This document shows, one piece after another, positions 46,698 through 53,834 of a DNA stretch of 53,834 bases (position 1 is the stretch's first letter; each line of letters opens with the position of its first letter). The stretch spans positions 1 to 53,834 of the forward strand of contig CALXDD010000016.1 of assembly GCA_944386985.1 (NCBI GenBank), in the 5' to 3' direction. A program made the position numbers and the translations under genes. The stretch comes from an uncultured Oscillospiraceae bacterium (GTDB lineage: Bacteria; Bacillota; Clostridia; Oscillospirales; Oscillospiraceae). The notes under the pieces are model-generated. The model did no database searches and was not told where the DNA came from. It worked only from the letters and a program-made list of their open reading frames with translations.

Positions 46698-48629
46698 ATG
46701 GCAAAAAAGGAATTTCAGACAGAGTCTAAGCGGATTTTGGATCTGATGATCAACTCCATCTACACCCACAAGGAGATCTTTCTCCGGGAGCTGATCTCCA
46801 ACGCCTCCGACGCCGTGGACAAGCTGGCCTACAAGGCCCTCACCGACGACGGCGTGGGCATGAGCCGCAGCGACTTCAAGATCCACCTCAGCGTAGACAA
46901 GGACGCCCGGACCCTCACCGTCAGCGACAACGGCATCGGCATGACGGCGGAGGAGCTGGAGAGCAACTTAGGCGTTATCGCCCGCAGCGGCTCCCTCCAG
47001 TTCAAGGAGGAGCTGGCCAAGGCCCGGGGGGACAAGGAGGAGGAAAGCGGCGACACCGACATCATCGGACAGTTCGGCGTGGGCTTCTACTCCGCCTTCA
47101 TGGTGGCCGACGAGATCACCGTCATCACACGCCCCTATGGCAGCGACACCGCTTGGCGGTGGCAGTCCTCCGGCGCCGACGGCTACACCATCGAGCCCTG
47201 CGGAAAGGACACCGTAGGCACTGACATCATCCTCCACATCAAACCCGACAGCGAGGAGGAGCAGTACAGCCAGTACCTGGAGTCAAGCCGCATTCAGCGC
47301 CTGGTGAAGAAGTACAGCGACTACATCCGCTACCCCATCACCATGGAGGTGGAGAAGGAGCGGATGAAGGAGAAGCCCGCCGACGCCCCGGAGGACTATA
47401 AGCCGGAGTGGGAGACCTACACAGAGACAGACACCCTCAACTCCATGGTGCCCCTGTGGCAGCGGCCCAAGAAGGACGTACAGCAGGAGGAGTACGACCG
47501 GTTCTATCAGGACAAGTTCGGCGACTACCAGGCCCCTCTCGCCACCATCAAGGTGGACGCCGAGGGCGCCGTCAGCTACAAGGCACTGCTGTTCATCCCC
47601 GGCCACACTCCCTACGATTTCTACACCCGGGAGTATGAGAAGGGCCTGCAGCTCTACTCCAGCGGCGTTCTGATCATGGACAAGTGCGGCGATCTGCTGC
47701 CGGAACACTTTCGCTTCGTGAAGGGCGTGGTGGACACCCCGGATGTGAGCCTCAACATCTCCCGTGAGCTTCTGCAGCACACCCGTCAGCTGAAGGTGAT
47801 TTCCACCAATCTGGAGAAGAAAATCAAGTCGGAGCTTCTGCGGCTGCAGAAGGAGGACAGCGAGAAGTATCAGCAGTTCTGGAACGCCTTTGGCCGTCAG
47901 ATCAAGTACGGCGTGGTCAGCGACTACGGCACCCACAAGGATCTGCTCCTCGACCTGCTGCTGTTCCCCTCCTCCCACGACGAAAAGCCCACCACCCTGG
48001 CCGCCTACAAGGAGCGGATGAAGGAGGATCAGACCTTCATCTACTATGCCGTGGGCGAGGACGCCGGGAAGCTGAGCAAGCTGCCCCAGGCGGAGCGGAT
48101 TCTGGACAAGGGCTACGAGATCCTCTATCTCACCGAGGACGTGGACGAGTTCTGCATGCAGACCATCCGGGAGTATGACGGCAAGGCCCTCAAGAGCATC
48201 AACGACGAGGACGCCCTGCCGGAGACCGAGGAGGAGAAGAAGGCCGCTGAAGAGAAGGCCGAGGATGCCAAGGACGTGCTGGCCTTCCTGAAGGAGACTC
48301 TGGGCGACCGCGTGGCCGATGTGCGTATCTCCAAAATCCTCAAGAGCCACCCGGTGTGCATGACCTCCGAGGGCCCCATGTCCTTAGAGATGGAGAAGTA
48401 CTTCAAGCGCAATGGCGGCGAGATGATGGCCGGCATGTCCGCCCAGCGGGTGCTGGAGCTGAATGCCGACAGCGAGGCCTACGCCGCTTTGAAGCGGGCC
48501 GTGGACAGCGACAAGGAACTGGCCAAGAAGTACGCGGAGCTCCTCTACTGCCAGGCCCTGCTCATCGCGGACCTGCCTCTGGAGGACCCCTCCGCCTACA
48601 CCGACCTGGTGTGCAGCCTGATGAAATAA
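46698..48629 (+). CDS. htpG: Molecular chaperone HtpG (Hsp90)
   Basis: A 643-residue ATP-dependent chaperone dimer. The Bergerat ATPase fold is clear: ELISNASDAVDKL, DNGIGMTAEEL and QFGVGFYSAFMVAD. The middle domain includes GVVDTPDVSLNISRE, and the C-terminal dimerisation domain ends with LICSLMK-like sequence. Length is normal. The ATG at 46698 has AAGGGAGG; the frame opens 17 codons earlier inside the leader. Monocistronic, with a perfect CIRCE and a terminator. Confidence 0.97.
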   Translation: MAKKEFQTESKRILDLMINSIYTHKEIFLRELISNASDAVDKLAYKALTDDGVGMSRSDFKIHLSVDKDARTLTVSDNGIGMTAEELESNLGVIARSGSLQFKEELAKARGDKEEESGDTDIIGQFGVGFYSAFMVADEITVITRPYGSDTAWRWQSSGADGYTIEPCGKDTVGTDIILHIKPDSEEEQYSQYLESSRIQRLVKKYSDYIRYPITMEVEKERMKEKPADAPEDYKPEWETYTETDTLNSMVPLWQRPKKDVQQEEYDRFYQDKFGDYQAPLATIKVDAEGAVSYKALLFIPGHTPYDFYTREYEKGLQLYSSGVLIMDKCGDLLPEHFRFVKGVVDTPDVSLNISRELLQHTRQLKVISTNLEKKIKSELLRLQKEDSEKYQQFWNAFGRQIKYGVVSDYGTHKDLLLDLLLFPSSHDEKPTTLAAYKERMKEDQTFIYYAVGEDAGKLSKLPQAERILDKGYEILYLTEDVDEFCMQTIREYDGKALKSINDEDALPETEEEKKAAEEKAEDAKDVLAFLKETLGDRVADVRISKILKSHPVCMTSEGPMSLEMEKYFKRNGGEMMAGMSAQRVLELNADSEAYAALKRAVDSDKELAKKYAELLYCQALLIADLPLEDPSAYTDLVCSLMK

Positions 48630-48657
48630 GGCGGTTTTCTGCTGAACCCATACAACA

Positions 48658-48699
48658 GCGCCCGCCGCGGAGGAGTTCCTCCGCGGCGGGCGTTTGTTT
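48658..48699 (+). terminator. Terminator of htpG
   Basis: GCCCGCCGCGGAGGA pairs with TCCTCCGCGGCGGGC around a 2-nt loop, followed by GTTTGTTT. Confidence 0.85.
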
Positions 48700-48729
48700 G
48701 GTCCGGCCCACACGCCGGTGCGGCCGTTT

Positions 48730-48990
48730 TTACAGGGCCGGGGGCGCTTCCTCACCCTCCGGCTTTGTACCGTCTGGAAGCTCTCCCCGGCCTCCGGCGG
48801 GCCGCTGGCCGCCGCCCATACCGCCGGGGTTGGCCTCGGAGCCGTCGTTGGTGGTGACGGTGCCGCCGTTGATGGTGATAAAGACGTCGGTATTGTCAGA
48901 GAACTGCTCCGGTCGTCCGCCGCCGAAGCCGGAGCCGTCTGCGCCTCCGGCGGCGTTGAGACCATCGTCAATAGTTAAAAGTCGGACCAT
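48730..48990 (-). pseudogene. Fragment of a carbohydrate-binding domain (DUF4353-type) protein
   Basis: A frame of 86 codons reads DDGLNAAGGADGSGFGGG and SDNTDVFITINGGTV, then a Gly/Pro/Glu-rich tail. The first part is the repeat signature of large secreted DUF4353/Cthe_2159-type carbohydrate-binding proteins, normally several hundred residues. No signal peptide or remaining beta-helix repeats are present. It appears to be a scrap retained after internal deletion. It is divergent from the ruined two-component genes, a neighbourhood these proteins often share. Confidence 0.7.
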
Positions 48991-49110
48991 CTCCCCGATT
49001 TTTTCGGGGGCGATGGCAAATTCCGCTGTTCATGGTATTCTTTTAATTAAGGTTAAAGCAGCCCGATATGCTCATACCATACCCCATCAGAGGAAAAGAG
49101 GCCCAACCAA

Positions 49111-49565
49111 ATGCGTATTCTGCTTGCGGAGGACGAGCGCTCCTTGCGCTGCTGGAGCGAAACAACTACTCCGTCGACACAGTTTATGACAGTGAGGAGG
49201 CCCTGGCCTATCTGGAGTCTGGAAACTACGACGTACTGATTTTAGATATCATGATGCCGAAGCTGGACGGTCTCGCCGTGCTGCGGCTGCTGCGGGAGCA
49301 GAGCTGCTCCATTCCCGTTCTGCTGCTCTCCGCCAAGTCGGAGGTAGAGGACAAGGTGACCGACCTGGACATGGGGGCCAACGACTACCTCACCAAGCCC
49401 TTTTCCACCGCCGAGCTGATGGCCCGCATCCGGGCCATGACCAGAAGTCAGGCCGGGGGGCAGGTAACCAGCCGCCTCACCTTCGGCAACACCGATCAGG
49501 CCACCTTTGCCCTCTCCTCTCCCCACGGCAGCTTCCACCTGGCCAACAAGGAGTGTCAAATGTGA
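49111..49565 (+). pseudogene. Remnant of an OmpR-type response regulator
   Basis: ATG at 49111 begins MRILLAEDERSL, a normal receiver start. After about 12 codons the frame shifts (deletion near 49145), and the receiver resumes in another frame as LLERNNYSVDTVYDSEEAL. Phospho-Asp (LILDIMMPKLDG) and Lys (YLTKPFS) regions survive. The sequence stops at FHLANKECQM, where the winged-helix DNA-binding domain should begin, and joins the kinase remnant. Without frame restoration or an effector domain it cannot work as a transcription factor. Confidence 0.88.
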
Positions 49566-49915
49566 TTTCGGATGCGGACGCCATTCTCAGCGTGCTCAGC
49601 GCCAATCAGGGCGAGTTTCCCCAGGGGAGACCTCCGGAGGGGACGCCGGTGCACCGGGTACCGGAGGGGAGCGTGGACTGCGGGCGGAGTCTCTCCTCAT
49701 TCCGCACAACCCTGCTTGCCAGCGTGCTGCTGGCGGCCTTGGGGCTGTCGGCGGTACTGGTGCTGCTGCTGATTTTGTCCAAGCGTATTGTCCGGCCGGT
49801 GGCGGAGAGCTACGAAAAGCAAAAGCGGTTCATCACCGCCGCCCACCGGGGAAAGATTCGGGCAGAGAGCGCCGACGGCGCCTCTTTGACGATCCTCGTC
49901 AGTCTTCCGGCATGA
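49553..49915 (+). pseudogene. Remnant of a sensor histidine kinase
   Basis: Residues ISDADAILSVLSANQGEF are from an extracytoplasmic sensor region. They are followed by a membrane helix (ASVLLAALGLSAVLVLLLIL) and the HAMP-like SKRIVRPVAESYEKQKRF. At the H box the text FITAAH jumps straight to GKIRAESADG, the last strand of an HATPase domain. Thus the N-terminus, the whole DHp helix pair and nearly all the ATPase are gone. The frame starts inside the end of the regulator remnant, so one deletion removed the regulator's DNA-binding domain and the kinase's start. Confidence 0.88.
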
Positions 49916-49958
49916 AGATTTCCTGTTCCAGCGGTTTCCCCGCGGGAGCAAAGCGAAA

Positions 49959-49992
49959 ATGAGAGCCGCCTGCAAGGTTGCAGGCGGCTCCC
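49959..49992 (-). terminator. Terminator of the activase gene
   Basis: GAGCCGCCTGCAA pairs with TTGCAGGCGGCTC around GG; the minus strand continues TCTCATTTTC. It lies about 36 bp after the activase stop. Confidence 0.75.
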
Positions 49993-50027
49993 GCCATTTC
50001 TGTACAAACGTTCCAGGATGCCTTTTC

Positions 50028-53000
50028 TTATGTGGAAGACAGGGCCGGGCGGTGGAAGCCGCCGTGGGAATCCTCCTGAACGGCCGCCTCCCCTTCGTCG
50101 ACCTCCGGCTCCCCGGCCTGATTCATAATGAGCATCTGCAGCCTGTTTTCCACATTGGCATAGCTGGTATCCGGGTCCAGGTCCAGCGGAAGGATCTGGA
50201 TGCCCGGAAACTGCTCCTTCAGCCGCTTGGTGACGCCGCGGCCGCAGACGTGGTTCGGCAGGCACCCGAAGGGCTGCAGAATAATAAAGGACCGGACGCC
50301 CTCGGCGGCGTAGTGGGCGATCTCCCCGGCCATGAGCCACCCCTCCCCGCAGGTGAGGGTCTTGGGAATGATCTGCTCCACCCCGCGGTAGAGAGTCTGT
50401 GGCCTGACCGCCCTGTGGTAGAGGGGATGGGCCTGGGCGATATGCTCCAAATAGCGGAGAATTCCTTCCACGGCGGCGTCCAGGGCAAAGGGATAGGGCG
50501 CCAGGTGGGCGCCGAAGTCCCGGATTTCGCTGATGGCCGCCTGGAAGTCCTTGCGGAACTGGAAGGTGATGCGGGGCAGAATGGTCTCCATGCCGTTGCG
50601 CTCCAGATACTCCACCACATGGAAATTGGTGCCGGGGTGGTAGTTTACCAGCAGCTCTCCGGTGACCAGCACCCGGGGCTTTCGGACGGAGCGGTCCCAG
50701 CGGACGCTCCGGAAGGCGTCGACAGACCGGCGGAAGGTCGCCACCATCCGCCCCAACCCTCGCTTGGAAGCATGGGCAATATCCTCCACGCAGGCCCGGA
50801 ATACCCGGTTGGTCTCGCCCGCCACCGTTTCATAGGGCCGGATCTTCCGGCACAACTCCTCCAAAATATCCAGCATGGAGAAGGCCCATGCCGCCAGCAG
50901 CACCGACCGGGCCCCCAGCATGCACACGTCGGGATGGATGCCTTTGGTGTCGCCCGGGTCCGTGGTGAGGATGGGCACGTCCTCAAAGCCGGCGCTGTCC
51001 AGGGCCTTTCGGAGGATGGCCGTGTAGTTGGCCAGACGGCAGTCGCAGCTGAGCTTGGCCATGCCCACGGCCACCGTCCCCTGGGGATACTGCCCCTTCT
51101 GCAGGGCGTCGATGAGCTCGCCGATGACCATCTGGCAGGGGAAGCAGATGTCGTTGTGGGTGTACTTCTTGCCCACCCGGATTTGCTCCGGCCCACCTAC
51201 CGGCAGGGCCACGGCCCGGATGCCCTCCCGCTCCAGAAGCGCCGCCAGGAGGGTGGACACCGGGGCGGAGATGTTGGGCACCAGCACGGTGCGCAGCCGC
51301 CGGTCCTCCCTGCGGTACTTCACCGGATAGGGCTCCGGCAGACGCTCCGGCGTGCGCTCCGTCTCAGCGGCCCGGCGCAGCTCCACCGTCTCAATGAAGG
51401 ACTGGACCCGAATCCCCAAAGACCCGGCGGCCTCGCTCTCGTCCACCTTCAAAATGAGGGGAGGCTTGCCGCTGCCCTCCCCCAGCAGCCGGACGATCTC
51501 GTCGGACAAAATGGCGTCGTGGCCGCAGCCGAAGCTGACAATCTGCACATATTCCAGAGACGGATGCACCGCCGTCACCATGGCGCCGGCAAGCATTCGG
51601 GCATGGAAGTCGTTGGTGATCTCCACCCGGGACTGGCGGAGATCCGCTTCGGGAAGACACGGCAGGCTGTCCACCGTCAAAACGGGGATGCCCCGGCGTG
51701 TGAACATGCGGGACAGATCGTGGCTGACCATGGGGTCCGTGTGGTAGGGCCGTCCGGCCAGCACCACCGCAAAGCGGCCTTCTTTCTCCGTCTCCTGAAT
51801 GATCCGCTCCCCCTCCTCCACCAGACGGCGGCGGAACGCGTCAAGGACGGCTGCCCCCTGGCGGTATGCCTCCTCGGCCTGGCCCTTGGTGGCCCCGCAG
51901 TGCTTCATGGCGTACCGGCAGATCTGCTGCTTTTGGTCCCGCCTGGTAAACCAGTGGAACACCGGCGTCTCAAAGGCCACGGAGAAATGGCGCTCCGGGT
52001 CCTGGAAGTTCCGCACCACCATGGAGTAGCCCATAATCACCGGACAGACATAGGGGCTCTTCTCCCGTCGGTTCTCCGTGGGCATGTGGAGGATGTAGGG
52101 CAGGAAGACCCGGTCCACCCCCTGACGGCAGAGGTCCAGCACATGGCTGTGAACCAGCTTGGCGGGAAAGCAGATGGTGTCCGACGCCACATAGGAGAGG
52201 CCGCTCTCATACTGCTTGCGGCTGCTGGGGTGGGAGAAGCGGACGGTGTACCCAAGGGCCCGGAAGAAGGTGCTCCAGAAGGGCATACTGTCCCAGAACT
52301 CCAGCACCCGGGGAAGGCCGATGGTCTCCCTCTGATCCTCCCGCACCGGGGCGGCGGGGTAGGATTTGAACAGCAGCTCCTGGCGAAGGCGCATCAGGTC
52401 CGGTACCTTCTCCCCCTTCTTCACCGGCTGACTGTCGCTGATCACCGCGCCCCGCTCGCAGCGGTTCCCGGTGACATAGCAGCCCCCATCGGGGAAGCGG
52501 AGGACCGTGCGGCTGCAGTGGTTGGCACAGCCAGAACATACTACGCCGCTCTCCCGGACATACTGGAACCGCTCCACCGCATCAAAGCCGATGAAGGAGG
52601 TGCAGCGGCCGTTGGCATAGCCGTGGGCCTCCACCTCCTGCTTCACCGCCAGCGCCGCCCCCAGGGCCCCCATCTCGCCGGGGTAGGGGGCCAGGGTCAC
52701 CTCCCGGCCCAGGTACTCCTCCAGAGCCCGCAGCACGGCGAAATTCCGGAAGGTGCCGCCCTGGACCACCACCCTGTCCCCCAGCTCGGAGACATTGGAG
52801 ATCCGCACCACCTTGGTGAACACATTTTCAATGATAGACCGGCAGAGTCCCGCCATGAGGTCGTCGGGCTGCTTGCCGTTTCGCTGCTCGTTGATGATGG
52901 TGCTGTTCATAAACACCGTGCACCGGCTGCCAAGTGCCGCCGGGGATTGGGAGCGGAAGGCGGCCTCCGCCACCCGGTCCACCGGCATCCCCAGAGTGGC

Positions 53001-53834
53001 GGCGAAATTCTCCAGGAAAGAGCCGCAGCCGGAGGAACATGCCTCATTGAGCATGATGTTGGTGACCACCCCGTCCTTCAGCCAGATGGCCTTCATGTCC
53101 TGGCCGCCGATGTCCAGGAGGAAGGTGGCGTCGGGAAAAAAGCGGCGGCAGCCCCGGGCATGGGCCACGGTCTCCACTGTATGGTAGTCCGCGTGGAAGG
53201 CGGCGGAGAGCATCTGCTCCCCGTAGCCGGTGGTGCCGAGGCCCAGAATCTCCAGGCGGATACCTTTCTTCCGGTACTTCTCCGCCAGCTCCAGAAGGCC
53301 CCGGCGCACCACTTTGAGGGGTTCCCCCTGGTTGTTGGCGTAAAAGGTATCCGTCACCTGCTCGTCCTCGTCTATCAGCACGAACTTGGAGGTGGTGGAG
53401 CCGGAGTCGATGCCGAGGTATCCCCGTAGGACTTCCCGCTCCCCCGGGTCCACCGGCTTTCGAAGCTCCGCCCTGTGGCGGCGGAGGAAGGCGTCCCGCT
53501 CCTCCTCGATGGCAAAGCAGGGCTTTGCGGCGGCAGTCTCCTCCGTCTGAGGCGGAGCGGTCTCCAGCCGCTTCAGGGCCTGGGAGAGGGTCACCGCGTC
53601 CTGCTCCCCGGGGAAGAGCTCGTCCACAGCGATGGCGGTGCCCTCCGCCACAATGGTCTCCGGATGGTCCGGGCGGACGATGTCCTGCTCTTTCAGGCCA
53701 AGGCGCTCCGCGAATACCCGCACCAGGGTGGGGTTGAAGGTGAGAGGGCCGCCCTCGAAGATGATGGGGGCCGTCAGCTCCAGGCCCTGGGACAGCCCGC
53801 CGATGGTCTGCTTGGCGATGGCGTGGAAGGTGGA
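50028..53834 (-). CDS. 2-hydroxyacyl-CoA dehydratase activase, large fused form (5' end beyond window)
   Basis: At least 1268 residues, open to the window edge; full-length relatives are about 1400. The first visible part (IFEGGPLTF...) is the end of one BadF/BcrA-type ATPase domain. A second ATPase domain begins at YLGIDSGSTTSKF (about residue 139), with DIGGQDMK (about 241) and the [4Fe-4S] cysteines in CSSGCG (about 266). Then come DUF2229-type and 2-hydroxyglutaryl-CoA dehydratase D-like domains with several Cys motifs (CSGCANHCSR, ICFPCQM, LSCDCR). Activases use ATP to fire low-potential electrons into the dehydratase in amino acid fermentation. Large fused forms have unclear partners. 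Terminator at 49959. Confidence 0.92.
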   Translation of the reverse strand, partial: STFHAIAKQTIGGLSQGLELTAPIIFEGGPLTFNPTLVRVFAERLGLKEQDIVRPDHPETIVAEGTAIAVDELFPGEQDAVTLSQALKRLETAPPQTEETAAAKPCFAIEEERDAFLRRHRAELRKPVDPGEREVLRGYLGIDSGSTTSKFVLIDEDEQVTDTFYANNQGEPLKVVRRGLLELAEKYRKKGIRLEILGLGTTGYGEQMLSAAFHADYHTVETVAHARGCRRFFPDATFLLDIGGQDMKAIWLKDGVVTNIMLNEACSSGCGSFLENFAATLGMPVDRVAEAAFRSQSPAALGSRCTVFMNSTIINEQRNGKQPDDLMAGLCRSIIENVFTKVVRISNVSELGDRVVVQGGTFRNFAVLRALEEYLGREVTLAPYPGEMGALGAALAVKQEVEAHGYANGRCTSFIGFDAVERFQYVRESGVVCSGCANHCSRTVLRFPDGGCYVTGNRCERGAVISDSQPVKKGEKVPDLMRLRQELLFKSYPAAPVREDQRETIGLPRVLEFWDSMPFWSTFFRALGYTVRFSHPSSRKQYESGLSYVASDTICFPAKLVHSHVLDLCRQGVDRVFLPYILHMPTENRREKSPYVCPVIMGYSMVVRNFQDPERHFSVAFETPVFHWFTRRDQKQQICRYAMKHCGATKGQAEEAYRQGAAVLDAFRRRLVEEGERIIQETEKEGRFAVVLAGRPYHTDPMVSHDLSRMFTRRGIPVLTVDSLPCLPEADLRQSRVEITNDFHARMLAGAMVTAVHPSLEYVQIVSFGCGHDAILSDEIVRLLGEGSGKPPLILKVDESEAAGSLGIRVQSFIETVELRRAAETERTPERLPEPYPVKYRREDRRLRTVLVPNISAPVSTLLAALLEREGIRAVALPVGGPEQIRVGKKYTHNDICFPCQMVIGELIDALQKGQYPQGTVAVGMAKLSCDCRLANYTAILRKALDSAGFEDVPILTTDPGDTKGIHPDVCMLGARSVLLAAWAFSMLDILEELCRKIRPYETVAGETNRVFRACVEDIAHASKRGLGRMVATFRRSVDAFRSVRWDRSVRKPRVLVTGELLVNYHPGTNFHVVEYLERNGMETILPRITFQFRKDFQAAISEIRDFGAHLAPYPFALDAAVEGILRYLEHIAQAHPLYHRAVRPQTLYRGVEQIIPKTLTCGEGWLMAGEIAHYAAEGVRSFIILQPFGCLPNHVCGRGVTKRLKEQFPGIQILPLDLDPDTSYANVENRLQMLIMNQAGEPEVDEGEAAVQEDSHGGFHRPALSST

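Noticed and set aside
49959-53429. 1156-codon plus-strand frame opposite the activase
   Set aside because: Antisense shadow of the minus-strand activase, whose domains and cysteine motifs are clear. The plus-strand translation is His/Gly/Pro-rich with no domain.

Overview
The window is GC-rich, densely packed chromosomal DNA from an anaerobic, Gram-positive gut-type Clostridia. It most resembles the Oscillospiraceae (Flavonifractor/Lawsonibacter/Intestinimonas-like lineage); this is inferred from gene content, strong AGGAGG ribosome binding sites, CIRCE/HrcA heat-shock control and a large 2-hydroxyacyl-CoA dehydratase activase. No phage, IS transposase or CRISPR array is visible. The mobile or degenerate parts are a decayed tRNA-Pro repeat locus, one MITE-like inverted-repeat element, and a wrecked two-component-system locus.

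Layout. 1-700: tRNA-Pro(TGG) with its promoter, followed upstream by a 142-bp duplication and truncated tRNA-Pro 5' halves. 702-3351: O-antigen-ligase-type membrane protein and GT2 glycosyltransferase behind a consensus promoter. 3371-4760: rimM-trmD. 5073-7926: sialic-acid-type catabolic operon with only the C-terminal half of an N-acetylneuraminate lyase/DapA-family protein, an SSS sodium symporter and a YhcH/NanQ protein. 8030-8521: MITE-like element. 8661-9825: MBL hydrolase and a small exported protein. 9925-16899: envelope-glycan genes, namely a processive GT2, then a four-gene operon of PIG-L deacetylase, GT2-GtrA fusion, TcaA-like anchored protein and NAGPA phosphodiester glycosidase. 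17200-18412: yaaA-bcp peroxide defence. 18809-22942: phosphofructokinase, MATE pump, Cof-type HAD, ArsR regulator. 23035-26417: low-molecular-weight phosphatase, DUF4261 and SUFU genes, VanZ-like protein. 26991-28841: zinc-ribbon membrane protein, DUF2085, transglutaminase. 29013-34069: GHKL/LytTR two-component system divergent from a BceAB-type ABC transporter. 34133-39136: O6-alkylguanine methyltransferase, MocA-like nucleotidyltransferase, and three xanthine-dehydrogenase-type subunits. 39294-42572: class A PBP and DUF1292. 42665-42859: a rod-shaped structured RNA, probably 6S RNA. 42969-45629: Re-citrate-synthase-like enzyme, FCD-GntR regulator, DUF3786. 45684-48629: NagD-like HAD and htpG under a perfect CIRCE. 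48730-49915: pseudogene cluster. 50028-53834: activase, running off the window end.

How the genes work together. The molybdenum hydroxylase subunits sit beside a MocA-like cofactor enzyme, so purine or N-heterocycle oxidation is likely. The citrate-synthase-like enzyme appears to be controlled by the FCD-GntR encoded next to it, through a dyad over its promoter. The LytTR system probably drives the divergent ABC transporter through two 11-bp direct repeats 21 bp apart. The PIG-L/GT2-GtrA/TcaA-like/NAGPA operon is the best candidate for an undescribed system: an extracytoplasmic glycan-tailoring pathway whose product cannot be read from sequence.
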